A stretch of DNA of 64,000 nucleotides, taken from NCBI GenBank assembly GCA_019359745.1, contig JAHHGT010000004.1, positions 186,001 to 250,000 of the forward strand, written 5' to 3'. Made by a program: the position numbers and the translations under genes. Below are positions 7,442-15,777 of the stretch, one piece after another (position 1 is the stretch's first letter; each line of letters starts with the position of its first letter). The notes beneath the pieces are model-generated. The model was not told where the DNA came from, did not search any database, and saw only the letters and a list, made by a program, of their open reading frames with translations. Source of the DNA: Aphanothece saxicola GSE-SYN-MK-01-06B (GTDB lineage Bacteria; Cyanobacteriota; Cyanobacteriia; PCC-6307; Cyanobiaceae).

Positions 7442-8148
7442 GGGCAGCGGGCCTGGTGCTGGCGATCGCGGCGGTCGTCGCCTTTCGGGAGTCAACCAGC
7501 AACGCGCCCACTCTCACCAACAGGAGGGGGTGCACATTCCGGTTCCTGGACGTGTCATTGCCATGGCGAAGCCTGAGCTTCTCGTCGATCGTCGATGGGG
7601 AGGCCGTCACGCCCATGCGCTTTCTCCCAGGGCTGTGTCACCCATGGGCAAGTCGGCGATGTGGTGCGGATCGAGGTTGATCCTCGCAGCGAGGTCAGGC
7701 TCCATCAGCGGAGGCGTCTGGAGCTTTCTTAGGAGATGTCGCTCGTCGTGACCCAAACGTATGCATTGTTCAGCGGCGTGGTGCAGAAGAAGCGCACCAA
7801 TTCCTTTCCTCCGGTACGAAGGCAGAACGTCCATCCCGACGCTGTGCGGGGAGGTGCCGATCGACTGAGCTGCGAGGAACCCAACGGAAGCCATGGGTGG
7901 TCGCCCCGGCTTCAACCCCGAAGCCTCGGTGTGCACCCTGACAGGGGGCGCGCAAAGGGGATCGCCTTCGAAGTGCAGACCCGATCAAGATCGCTTGCGG
8001 GGGAAACACCTTCGGGCACAACTGTCCACGCTGACGGCCCCAGCAAGACATTCTGTTTCGAACAGACAAGAAGCACGGCACTGACCCGTGCCCGACAGAG
8101 TCGGATCTGCTGCACAGCAGAAGAGCATCACTCAGGGCCTGGCCGAAG
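7442..8148. other. Gene-poor stretch containing a decayed gene
   Basis: Apart from a GNAT acetyltransferase remnant (7607-7894), I see no convincing intact gene here. Base composition is less GC-rich than in the flanking genes, short frames on both strands overlap at random, and no tRNA or clear terminator is visible. It looks like a decayed segment at the edge of the SDR unit. Confidence 0.5.
7607..7894 (-). pseudogene. Remnant of a GNAT N-acetyltransferase
   Basis: The translated strand holds an isolated acetyl-CoA-binding motif A: VLPSYRRKGIGALLLHHAAE, followed by CIRLGHDERHL. The preceding residues (ASVGFLAAQ) look like the strand before motif A, but the rest of the ~150-residue fold is missing. 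After RHLLRKLQTPP the frame becomes compositionally random and stops. The piece is about a third of a GNAT protein, with neither the N-terminal helices nor the C-terminal strand. Best read as a truncated, non-functional copy. A frame shift within the region could hide more of it. Confidence 0.6.
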
Positions 8149-8826
8149 GTGATAAAAAAATGGACAGACCTATGGGTGAATTCCGTGAGCTTTCATCGTG
8201 CCGCCCTGACTTCGGCTGCTGCCGTTGCAGTGTTCGCCAGCTTGAGTGTGGTCAATCCAATGGCCGCCAGTGCCAAGGTATCGATCTTCGAGGCCATCCT
8301 CGACGGTCCCAGCGAAGATCCACCGGTCAATTCACCCGGCACCGGCACGGCCTTTCTGACAACCGACGATGTTCTGAACACCCTGCGGTTACAGGTCAGT
8401 TTCGGTGATCTGATCGGCGGCACAACCGTGGCCCACATCCATGCACCAACGGCCGTTGCCAATGGCGGTGTGGCTGGGGTCGCCACCACCGTCCCCACCT
8501 TCCCCTTCTTCCCCACCGGCGTCACAAGCGGTACCTACGACCAGACCTTCGACATGCTCCTGGCCAGTTCCTACAATCCGACGTTCATCAACAACAACGG
8601 CGGATCTCCAGCCACCGCACAGGCGGCCCTTTTCAGTGCCATCTTCGAGGGGAAGGCTTATCTCAACATCCACACAACGGAATTCGGTGGGGGTGAGATT
8701 CGCGGCTTCTTCCAGCCACAGCCAGAGTCCGTGCCAGGGCCGCTTCCCCTGCTCGGGGTGGGAGCCGCCTTCGGATGGAGCCGCCGGCTTCGCAACCGCC
8801 AGCGGCAGAAGGCCAAGGCCGACTGA
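8149..8826 (+). CDS. CHRD-domain exported protein with PEP-CTERM-like tail
   Basis: A 225-residue secreted protein. A signal sequence (AALTSAAAVAVFASLSVV, cleavage near AASAK) leads into a CHRD domain: FEAILDGPSEDPPVNSPGTG, AHIHAPT, SGTYDQTF and AYLNIHTTEFGGGEIRGFF. The C-terminus is VPGPLPLLGVGAAFGWSRRL plus basic residues, the VPxPLP / hydrophobic / RR layout of cyanobacterial PEP-CTERM-type sorting tails. The start is a GTG in an AT-richer spot; a later GTG at 8185 is possible. Probably cell-envelope anchored. CHRD domains occur in exported proteins, but their activity is unclear. Confidence 0.85.
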   Translation: MIKKWTDLWVNSVSFHRAALTSAAAVAVFASLSVVNPMAASAKVSIFEAILDGPSEDPPVNSPGTGTAFLTTDDVLNTLRLQVSFGDLIGGTTVAHIHAPTAVANGGVAGVATTVPTFPFFPTGVTSGTYDQTFDMLLASSYNPTFINNNGGSPATAQAALFSAIFEGKAYLNIHTTEFGGGEIRGFFQPQPESVPGPLPLLGVGAAFGWSRRLRNRQRQKAKAD

Positions 8827-8865
8827 GCCTGGCGATGGTGACCCGTCCGGCCGGGGACGTGGCCC

Positions 8866-10050
8866 TCAGAACAGCTTGAAGAGGTTGAAGCTCCCCTGTT
8901 TCTTGGGCTCCTCTTTCCCTTCTCCCGCACCCGGATCGAGGCCCTCCAGGCCCTCACCCAACGGACGCATGGCCGTGGAGCGCCGCTCCAGGCTGAGCCG
9001 CCAGGAGGGGGCGCCCTTGGCGCTGTTCAGCAGCAAGGTGTCGCCGTAGGCGGTGAAGGTGAGCATCGCCATCCGCATCGCCGCCATGGCCTGGGCGCTG
9101 ACCGAGCAGGTGGTGCGCTCCGGCGCCAGCAGCACGCCGCGCTGCACCAGCCGGGCCGCTGCCGGGGCCCGCAGTTCGCCCGGCACCGAGCTGTCGGCCC
9201 AGGGCGCCTCGCTGGAGGTCCACATGACGATGTCGCCCTCCTGGCGGCCCATGCCGGTGGCCATGGCCTGGTAGCCGAGGGCGGTGGGGATGGCCTGCCA
9301 GCCCAGCCGCTGGGCACCGCCGGCTGTGGTGGTGGTCAGCGTCACCGGGGCCAGGAAGTCGTGGCTGCGCTCCACCTGGAAACGGATCTCCGGCGCGTAG
9401 TTGCTCGCCACCACATGGCTGCCCACCAGCGAGGCCTGCGCCGGCACCGCCTGTGCCTCCGCCGCCGCCGGCCAGCGGCCGCTGGTGAGGGGGGCGCCGC
9501 CAGCGGCGGGGCTGGTGGCCAGACCCCTGAGGCCCTCCAGGGCCTGGCGACGCTGTTCCGGCAACAGCCCCTTCAGGGTGATGATCTCCGGCTGGCCGGC
9601 GCCGGCGCTTTCGGCGCAGCCTCGATAAAGCAACAGCCGCCCCTTCGGTTCGGGGATGTCCTTGTCCTGCCACGGGGCGGGCTGCCCAGGGCTGTCGCTG
9701 TCGCTTCGCAACGGCAGCGCCGTGCCCATCGCCAGGGCGGGGGGGATGCGGTGCTCGGCCGAGGGGCTGGCCACCTTGCCGGGCGCCTGCAACCGCAGTT
9801 CCAGTTGGCGGCTGGTGCTGTTCATCGAAGGGCGGCCGCCCATCATCATCCGCATGATGTCGGCGCCGCCCATGGCCATCGCCCCCATCCCTGAGCTGGT
9901 GACGGCCTCCATCCCATAGGTGGCCACCGGGGCCGCCTGCCGGGTGCCCACTTTGGGCGTTGCCGCCAGGGCCGGCAGGGCCAGGCCGGTGCCGAGCACC
10001 ACCACCAAGGGGCCCGCTGCCTGCCGGATTCTCCGCTGACCTGCCCCCAT
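8866..10050 (-). CDS. Secreted Met-rich protein of unknown function
   Basis: A 394-residue protein with an N-terminal signal (PLVVVLGTGLALPALAATP, cleavage after ALA likely). Directly after it is a methionine-rich stretch, about residues 45-78, containing GMGAMAMGG and IMRMMMGG. The rest alternates strands and Pro/Gly segments with no recognised domain, though RLLLYRGCAES and DIVMWTSSEAPWADS look structured. The C-terminus is charged (GEGKEEPKKQ) and ends SFNLFKLF. It is divergent from the cupin gene with only 32 bases between the starts. Met clusters can bind Cu(I) or Ag(I), but that is inference here. Confidence 0.75.
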   Translation of the reverse strand: MGAGQRRIRQAAGPLVVVLGTGLALPALAATPKVGTRQAAPVATYGMEAVTSSGMGAMAMGGADIMRMMMGGRPSMNSTSRQLELRLQAPGKVASPSAEHRIPPALAMGTALPLRSDSDSPGQPAPWQDKDIPEPKGRLLLYRGCAESAGAGQPEIITLKGLLPEQRRQALEGLRGLATSPAAGGAPLTSGRWPAAAEAQAVPAQASLVGSHVVASNYAPEIRFQVERSHDFLAPVTLTTTTAGGAQRLGWQAIPTALGYQAMATGMGRQEGDIVMWTSSEAPWADSSVPGELRAPAAARLVQRGVLLAPERTTCSVSAQAMAAMRMAMLTFTAYGDTLLLNSAKGAPSWRLSLERRSTAMRPLGEGLEGLDPGAGEGKEEPKKQGSFNLFKLF

Positions 10051-10082
10051 GGCGTTGCCGCTGCCTCCAGGGCGATCAATCT

Positions 10083-10637
10083 ATGGGTCGTTGCCGATGG
10101 TCGCCCGTGCCCCCGTTGGAGTCCGCCGCCCCCTCCCCCCTGCAGCGCATCGACCAGGCGCTGTTCGACACCGTGGCCGCCGGCGCCGCCGACTCCCCAC
10201 GCCGGCGCCTGAACCACAACTTCCACGCCCCTTCCGATCGGGTGCAGCGCTTTCTCAATGTGTTGCAGATCGGCACCTACGTGCGGCCCCACCGCCATCG
10301 GCGCGCCCAGCCCGGGGCTGGTTTTGAGTGCTTCCTGGTGCTGCAGGGGGAGGTGGGGCTGCTGCTGCTGGATGGCGGCGGTCGGGTGCTGGACCGGGAG
10401 CGGATCAGTGCCGGCGGTCCCCTGTTCGGGATGGAGCTGGCCGAAGGGGTGATCCACACCCTGGTGGCCCTGAGCGCCGATGCGGTGCTGATGGAGATCA
10501 AGCAGGGGCCCTACGAGCCATCCGCTGACAAGGACTTCCTGGCCGGGTTCCCCCTGGAGGGAACCGAGGCCGCGGCGGTTCAGGAACAGGCCTGGCGGGC
10601 CCTGTTCGACGACCGTCCTGCGGCTGGCGGTCCCTGA
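10083..10637 (+). CDS. WbuC-type cupin-fold metalloprotein
   Basis: A 184-residue cupin. RRLNHNFHAPSDRVQRFLNV, then YVRPHRHRR with the metal-binding His cluster, ECFLVLQGEVGLLLLDGGG and VLMEIKQGPYEP all follow the WbuC pattern seen next to O-antigen or exopolysaccharide genes. WbuC proteins are annotated as cupin-fold metalloproteins without a proven reaction. The ATG at 10083 (MGRCRWSP) is used; upstream residues look non-coding. No polysaccharide cluster adjoins it, so the genomic context does not help. Confidence 0.85.
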   Translation: MGRCRWSPVPPLESAAPSPLQRIDQALFDTVAAGAADSPRRRLNHNFHAPSDRVQRFLNVLQIGTYVRPHRHRRAQPGAGFECFLVLQGEVGLLLLDGGGRVLDRERISAGGPLFGMELAEGVIHTLVALSADAVLMEIKQGPYEPSADKDFLAGFPLEGTEAAAVQEQAWRALFDDRPAAGGP

Positions 10638-10657
10638 ACAGGCCCCGCTGGAGGCCG

Positions 10658-11233
10658 TCAGGCCAGTTCGGCGCGGCGGCAGAAGCTGCAGTGGCCCCAG
10701 CGGGCCATCTCCCCGGCCGGCGCCGGCCGGCCGCAGGCGGGGCAGTCCGCCATGCCGTGAACATCGCAGCGGCTGGGATGGGCTGCCCAGACGTCCGCCT
10801 CGCTCTGGGCGCCCGGCGTGCTGGGGGCACCGGGATGGTGCTGCTGCACCCGCACGTCCCGCACCACGAAGCCAGCCGCCCGCAGCGAGCCCAGCAACTG
10901 GTGGCGGTTGTATTGCAGGGCCTGCAGCCATGGCCCCGGCGCCGCACCCACGGTCAGCAGGCCCCCCTGCAGCTGCAGGGGCCGGCAGTGGGGGGCCAGC
11001 TGGGGACCGGCGATCCGGGGCCATTCCCGCCACAGACCGGCCAGGTGGCCGTCGCGGCGCCAGTCCTGCTGGAGGCTGTCGAGGCAGCTCGCCAGGGCGC
11101 TGGCCGGCGGCCGGGGGGGAGGCATCAGCAACGAGATGTTGCCCACCCGCCGCGTCTGTACGGCCTCGCTGATCCGGCGACGGGAGCCGCTGCCATCGGC
11201 TTGGCGGCGCTGGCGGGAACGGGAAGGCTCCAT
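10658..11233 (-). CDS. DciA-like DUF721 protein with C-terminal zinc ribbon
   Basis: A 191-residue protein. The middle carries a DUF721/DciA domain (DWRRDGHLAGLWREWPRIAG, LAPHCRPLQLQGGLLTVGA, WLQALQYNRHQLLGSL), the family that loads the replicative DnaB helicase in bacteria lacking DnaC. A basic N-terminus (RSRQRRQADGSGSRRR) could touch DNA. The C-terminus holds two Cys pairs, CPACG and CSFC, set about 20 residues apart, likely a zinc ribbon. It is divergent from the Vipp1 gene and convergent with the cupin. The DciA role is from family knowledge; the ribbon is unusual. Confidence 0.75.
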   Translation of the reverse strand: MEPSRSRQRRQADGSGSRRRISEAVQTRRVGNISLLMPPPRPPASALASCLDSLQQDWRRDGHLAGLWREWPRIAGPQLAPHCRPLQLQGGLLTVGAAPGPWLQALQYNRHQLLGSLRAAGFVVRDVRVQQHHPGAPSTPGAQSEADVWAAHPSRCDVHGMADCPACGRPAPAGEMARWGHCSFCRRAELA

Positions 11234-11328
11234 GGGCCAAGGCTAGGGGTGCGGCAATCCGCTGGCCGGTGGAGGGGGCTTGCCGGCTGGTTCTGGCTAC
11301 TGTCAAGGACTGCAATAGCCCCGCCTCC

Positions 11329-12102
11329 ATGGGTTTCTTCGATCGGCTCAGCCGCCTGCTGCGCGCCAACCTCAACGACCTGGTGAGCAAAGCGGAGGAT
11401 CCGGCCAAGATCCTCGATCAGTCCGTGGCCGACATGCAGGCCGACCTGGTGAAACTGCGCCAGGCCGTGGCCACGGCCATCGCCAGCCAGAAGCGGCTGC
11501 AGAACCAGGCCGAGCAGGCCGAGGCCCAGAGCCGCACCTGGTACGAGCGCGCCGAGCTGGCGCTCAAAAAGGGTGAGGAGGACCTGGCCCGCGAGTCCCT
11601 GTCCCGCCGCAAGACCTACACCGACACCGCCGCCGCCCTCAACGCCCAGCTCAACGGCCAGGCCGGCCAGGTCGACACCCTCAAGCGCAGCCTCACCGCC
11701 CTCGAGGGCAAGATCGCCGAGGCCAAGACCAAGAAGGACATGCTCAAGGCCCGCGCCCAGGCGGCCCAGGCCCAGGAGCAGCTCCAGAACGCCGTGGGCA
11801 GCCTGAACACCAACAGTTCGATGGCCGCCTTCGACCAGATGGAGGAGAAGGTCCTCAACATGGAGGCCCGCAGCCAGGCCGCCGCCGAGCTGGCCGGCGC
11901 CGATCTGGAAAGCCAGTTCGCCGCCCTGGAGGGCGGCAACGTCGACGAGGAGCTGGCGGCACTCAAGAACCGGCTGGAAGGCGGCAAGACCCCCATCTCT
12001 CTGCCCATGGAGGGCGGTCCGGCCCCCCAGCTGGAGCCGGTCAAGGTGGCCGAGGTGAATGCCGAGCTCGAGGAACTGCGCCAGTCCATCGACAAGCTCT
12101 GA
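11329..12102 (+). CDS. vipp1: PspA/Vipp1 (IM30) membrane-remodelling protein
   Basis: A 257-residue ESCRT-III-like protein. The amphipathic N-terminal helix MGFFDRLSRLLRANLNDLV is followed by SKAEDPAKILDQSVADMQ and long Ala/Gln/Lys-rich coiled coils, then LNTNSSMAAFDQMEEKVLNM. After helix 5 a linker (LPMEGGPAPQL) joins a short terminal helix (VNAELEELRQSIDKL), the extension that separates Vipp1/IM30 from PspA. In cyanobacteria it maintains thylakoid and plasma membranes. The ATG at 11329 fits the helix exactly. Thioredoxin follows 35 bases later on the same strand. Confidence 0.9.
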   Translation: MGFFDRLSRLLRANLNDLVSKAEDPAKILDQSVADMQADLVKLRQAVATAIASQKRLQNQAEQAEAQSRTWYERAELALKKGEEDLARESLSRRKTYTDTAAALNAQLNGQAGQVDTLKRSLTALEGKIAEAKTKKDMLKARAQAAQAQEQLQNAVGSLNTNSSMAAFDQMEEKVLNMEARSQAAAELAGADLESQFAALEGGNVDEELAALKNRLEGGKTPISLPMEGGPAPQLEPVKVAEVNAELEELRQSIDKL

Positions 12103-12137
12103 ATTCATACAATCGGGCCACAGCCGTCCCGAACGCC

Positions 12138-12488
12138 GTGCCCGCCGACGTCGATTCCCCCGTCCTTGCCCTCACCGATGCCAACTTCCAGGCGTCGGTT
12201 CTGGAGGTCCCGGGCCCGGTGCTGGTGGACGTCTGGGCGGCCTGGTGCGGCCCCTGCCGCCTGATGGCCCCCCTGATGACCTGGGCCGCCACGGCCTACG
12301 CCGAGGCCCCCGGTGGCACCCTGACTGTTGGCAAGCTGGAGGCCGATCCCAACCCGATCACCCGCGACAGCCTCAAGGTCCAGGGTCTGCCCACCCTGAT
12401 CCTGTTCCGGGCCGGCCTGGAAGTGGCCCGCCATGAGGGCGCCATGGCCCAGTCCCAGCTCAAGGCCTTCCTTGATGCCCATCTCTGA
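12138..12488 (+). CDS. trxA: Thioredoxin-domain protein
   Basis: A 116-residue thioredoxin. The active site is WAAWCGPCRLMAP, with the cis-Pro in VQGLPTLILFRAG and the family FQASVLEVPGPVLVDVWA lead-in. It lacks a signal peptide, so cytosolic. The start is GTG. Which thioredoxin subtype it is cannot be settled by eye; the sequence between strands (APGGTLTVGKLEADPN) differs from the canonical m-type. The next gene starts 14 bases before this stop. Confidence 0.88.
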   Translation: MPADVDSPVLALTDANFQASVLEVPGPVLVDVWAAWCGPCRLMAPLMTWAATAYAEAPGGTLTVGKLEADPNPITRDSLKVQGLPTLILFRAGLEVARHEGAMAQSQLKAFLDAHL

Positions 12489-13686
12489 GCGCCTGTCGCG
12501 GCTCGGCAGCGGCGTCTTCGCCCGCAACGACCAGCGCAAGGCCGCTTACAGCGCTCGTGCCGCCGCCGGCCACGCAGCGGACGGGTCTCCCCTGCCGTCG
12601 CTGCTCGACCTCTCCCTCGGCTCCACCGACCTGCAGCCCCCGCCCGTGGCCCTCGAGGCCATCGCCGCGGGCCTGAACAGGCCGGAGAGCGCCTCCTACT
12701 GCCTCCACGCCGCCACCCTGCCCTTCCGCGAGGCGGTGGCGGCCTGGGCGCAGCGCCGTTTCGATGTGGCGGTGGACCCGGAAACGGAGGTGCTGCTGCT
12801 GGTGGGCTCCCAGGAGGGCACGGCCCATCTGCCGCTGGCGGTGCTCAACCCCGGCGATCCGGCCCTGCTGCTTGATCCCTACTACCCCTCCCACATGGGG
12901 GGCCTGCATCTGGCCAGTGCCGAACCGGTGCTGCTGCCCCTTGAGGCCGAGGCCGGCTGGCGGCCGGATTTCGATCGGCTCTCCCCCAGCCAGTGGCAGG
13001 CCCTCAAGCTGATGGTGCTGGGCTTCCCCCACAACCCCACGGCGACCACAGGCGAGCAGGCCTGGCTGGATGCGGCGGTGGAGCGGGCCCTGCGCCACGA
13101 CGTGGTGCTCGCCCACGACAACCCCTACGTGGACCTGGCCCTGGAGGGGGAGGCCCCCGCCCTGCTGCGGAATCCGGCTTGGCGGCGTTGCGGCATCGAG
13201 TTCTTCTCGTTCTCCAAAAGCTGGTGCCTGGGCGGGTACCGGCTCGCCTTCGCCATTGGCGCCGAGGAGCTGATCACCGCCCTGCGCCAGCTCAAGGGGG
13301 TGGTGGACTTCAACCAGTCCCTCGCCCTGCAGGCCGGAGCCATCGCCGCCCTGGAGCAGGCCCCCCACTGGCCCCAGCAGCTGCGCGGGGTCTACCGGGA
13401 GCGCCGCGACCGGATGGCCGCCGCCCTCGAGGCCCAGGGCTGGCCGCTGCGGCTGCCTTCGATGGCGCTTTATCTGTGGCTGCAGATCCCTGAAGTGGCG
13501 CGGGCTCGAGGTCTGGATTCGGAGCGTTTCTGCGCCGCCCTGCTGGAGGGAACGGGCGTCTGCCTCACCCCTGGCAACGGCTTCGGCCCCGGCGGCGAGG
13601 GCTGGCAGCGGCTGGCCCTGGTGCACCCGGCCGCGGACCTGGAGGCTGGGGCGGCCCGCATCGGCGACTGGCTGCGGCGGTTTTGA
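12475..13686 (+). CDS. Class I/II PLP-dependent aminotransferase
   Basis: A 403-residue fold-type I aminotransferase. Seen: LLLVGSQEGTAHLPLAV (phosphate-binding loop), DPYYPSHMGG, GFPHNPTATTG with the carboxylate-site Asn, HDNPYVDL with the pyridine-N Asp, and the PLP lysine in FFSFSKSWCLGGYRLAF. It resembles the DapL / DapC / AspC branch, without a residue that fixes the substrate. ATG at 12475 overlaps the thioredoxin end by 14 bases, and its stop overlaps the biotin-ligase TTG, so thioredoxin-aminotransferase-birA are probably one transcript. Confidence 0.88.
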   Translation: MPISERLSRLGSGVFARNDQRKAAYSARAAAGHAADGSPLPSLLDLSLGSTDLQPPPVALEAIAAGLNRPESASYCLHAATLPFREAVAAWAQRRFDVAVDPETEVLLLVGSQEGTAHLPLAVLNPGDPALLLDPYYPSHMGGLHLASAEPVLLPLEAEAGWRPDFDRLSPSQWQALKLMVLGFPHNPTATTGEQAWLDAAVERALRHDVVLAHDNPYVDLALEGEAPALLRNPAWRRCGIEFFSFSKSWCLGGYRLAFAIGAEELITALRQLKGVVDFNQSLALQAGAIAALEQAPHWPQQLRGVYRERRDRMAAALEAQGWPLRLPSMALYLWLQIPEVARARGLDSERFCAALLEGTGVCLTPGNGFGPGGEGWQRLALVHPAADLEAGAARIGDWLRRF

Positions 13687-14483
13687 TCGGCGCGATCGGG
13701 GCCCATCGACGGGCGACCCCGGACGCCCCGGCGTCGCCCCTTGCCTGGCGGCTGAGGGCCCTGCCGGTGTGTGCCAGCACCGAGACGGAGCTCGATCGCT
13801 GGCTGGCGGGTGATCCGCGTCTGGCGGGCACCGGGCCGCTGCGGACCCCCCGCGCCCTGATCGCCGGCCGCCAGCGCTTCGGACGCGGCCAGCAGGGCCG
13901 CCCCTGGTGCTCGCCGAGCGGGGGGGTTTGGCTGAGTGCGGCCCTGCCCTGGCCCGCCGCTGCCGAGCTGGCCGCCGCTCCCGGTCTGGCGGTGGCGGTG
14001 GGGCTCTGCCTGCGGCTGGAGGCCCGGGGGCTGCCGGTGCGGCTCAAGTGGCCCAACGATCTGCTGCTGGCCCCCGCCGATGTGGTCGGTAAGGACATCG
14101 CACCGCTGAAGCTGGCGGGTCTGCTGCCCCGGCTGCGGCTGCGGGGGGGCGCCTGCCGTTGGGCCCGCGTGGGGGTGGGGCTCAATGTCGCCAACCGGGT
14201 GCCTGCCGGTGCGGTGGCCGTGGCAACGGTGCTGGGCCCAGGGCGCGCCGATCCGTTGCACTGGTGTGGGGAAGTGCTGGCGGCCCTGGAGTGGGCGATG
14301 GCCTGGGCCGGCCGGCCCGAGGAGGTGCGCCGGCAGGCGGAGCAGCGCCTGCTGCTGCCCGCTGGCTCCATCCGCCTCGACGGCGACGACTGGCGCCCGG
14401 CCGGGCTGGCCAGTGATGGCGGTCTGCGGTTGGTTCACGGACCCCGGGAGCGGGTGCTGCACCGCTGTTTCGGCGCCGGATGA
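13683..14483 (+). CDS. birA: Biotin-[acetyl-CoA-carboxylase] ligase
   Basis: A 266-residue biotin ligase that charges the BCCP subunit of acetyl-CoA carboxylase. Signatures are RQRFGRGQQGRPWCSPSGGV (biotinyl-AMP site), LKWPNDLLL, LKLAGLL with the catalytic Lys region, and RVGVGLNVAN. No N-terminal winged helix is present, so it is a ligase only and not a repressor. The inserted segment between KWPND and LKLAG (APADVVGKDIAP) is a little longer than usual. TTG start overlaps the aminotransferase stop (TTGA). Confidence 0.9.
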   Translation: MIGAIGAHRRATPDAPASPLAWRLRALPVCASTETELDRWLAGDPRLAGTGPLRTPRALIAGRQRFGRGQQGRPWCSPSGGVWLSAALPWPAAAELAAAPGLAVAVGLCLRLEARGLPVRLKWPNDLLLAPADVVGKDIAPLKLAGLLPRLRLRGGACRWARVGVGLNVANRVPAGAVAVATVLGPGRADPLHWCGEVLAALEWAMAWAGRPEEVRRQAEQRLLLPAGSIRLDGDDWRPAGLASDGGLRLVHGPRERVLHRCFGAG

Positions 14484-14519
14484 GCGCCCCCCTTACAGTG
14501 TGTTTCGCCTTTCTCTGAC

Positions 14520-15770
14520 ATGGCCCCCAAGCCCATCACCGCCCTGACGGCCCTCACGGCCGGCGCCACGGTCTCCTGGCTGGCCATGCCCCTGGTGCTG
14601 GCCCAGGCCGTTCCTGGCGGCGAAGCGCCGGCCCCGCCGGCCCAGGCCCCGGAGCCGACGCCAGTGCTGCGCCCTTCGGTGCGGATCGCCGCGCCGGTCA
14701 CCCGCCCCGAGTTCCAGGCCCCCGTCCAACCCCTGGCGCCACCGCCACCGGTCAGCGGTGAGTCCGCACCGGCGACGCTCCGTCCTGGCACGGCGGAGCG
14801 CCGTCCCGAGCCGGTCCGCCGTTTCGACGCCTCCCTTGATGCCCTGGTGCGGGACGGGGTGGTCACCCCTGGCGAACGGGTGCGGGTGCGCGGCTCCCTA
14901 CTCTCGCCCCAGGAGGCGGCCACCCGCAGCAAGGCCTGCCGTGCCGGGGCCCTCTCGGTCCAGGAATGCAACAGCGGCGTGATCATCATCGGCCGTGGCC
15001 GCAAGGATGGTCTCTCGGACGGCCTGGGCGAGGGGGATCTGGTGGCCGGGGGGCGCGGCATCGGCTTCGGCGGTTTCGGCCTCGACGCCTCCCCCCTGCC
15101 GCCGATCACCGTCCCCGTCAGCGCCCTCCTCACCGGCGCCGGCGGCAGTTTCCGGCTCACCGACGTGTTCCGGGTCACCCCCCGGCCTGCCCCGATCGGC
15201 GGCAATGGCAACCAGCGGCTGCTCTTCCCCCTGATCGGCTCCGCAGTCACCACCAGCAATTTCGGCTGGCGCCTGCATCCGGTGATCGGCAGCTGGCTGA
15301 TGCACGCCGGCCGCGATCTGGCGGCCCCCGAGGGCACTCCGGTGGTGGCGGCCCTCTCCGGTCGCGTCGTCAGCAGCGGTCTGGCTGGCGGCTATGGCCT
15401 GGCGGTGGAGATCGAGCACGACCGCCCCCGTCGCCGCACCCTCTACGGCCACCTGTCCGAGCTCTACGTCAAGGACGGCGAGATGGTGCGCCAGGGTGAG
15501 GTGATCGGCCGGGTCGGCAGCACGGGCCTGAGCACCGGTCCCCACCTGCACTTTGAGCTGCGCCTGCCCGAAGATGGCGGCTGGGTCGCCACCGACCCGG
15601 GTGATCTTGACCCCGGCGGCAGCCTGTTCGCCGGCCTGGCGGGCCCGGATGGCCGTGGTTCCACCGACGCGGTGGCCCTGCTGATGGGCCAGCTCATCGC
15701 CACCCTGGAGCGGCCCCGCTCGCCCCTGCCCCTGCCCGGGGAGCGGCTGCCCGCGCCAGCACCGGGCTGA
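14520..15770 (+). CDS. M23 family metallopeptidase, exported
   Basis: A 416-residue peptidoglycan hydrolase. A signal segment (TALTAGATVSWLAMPLVLAQ) is followed by ~75 Pro-rich residues, a central Cys-containing region (CRAGALSVQECNSG) and then the LytM/M23 domain in the C-terminal third: GWRLHPVIGSWLMHAGRDLA with the zinc His and Asp, ALSGRVVSSGLAGGYGLAVE, LYGHLSELYV and the second zinc motif TGPHLHFELR. All zinc ligands are intact, so likely active rather than an EnvC-type activator. It follows birA by 36 bases. Expected in the periplasm, acting on cell-wall cross-links. Confidence 0.9.
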   Translation: MAPKPITALTALTAGATVSWLAMPLVLAQAVPGGEAPAPPAQAPEPTPVLRPSVRIAAPVTRPEFQAPVQPLAPPPPVSGESAPATLRPGTAERRPEPVRRFDASLDALVRDGVVTPGERVRVRGSLLSPQEAATRSKACRAGALSVQECNSGVIIIGRGRKDGLSDGLGEGDLVAGGRGIGFGGFGLDASPLPPITVPVSALLTGAGGSFRLTDVFRVTPRPAPIGGNGNQRLLFPLIGSAVTTSNFGWRLHPVIGSWLMHAGRDLAAPEGTPVVAALSGRVVSSGLAGGYGLAVEIEHDRPRRRTLYGHLSELYVKDGEMVRQGEVIGRVGSTGLSTGPHLHFELRLPEDGGWVATDPGDLDPGGSLFAGLAGPDGRGSTDAVALLMGQLIATLERPRSPLPLPGERLPAPAPG

Positions 15771-15777
15771 GGGCACC

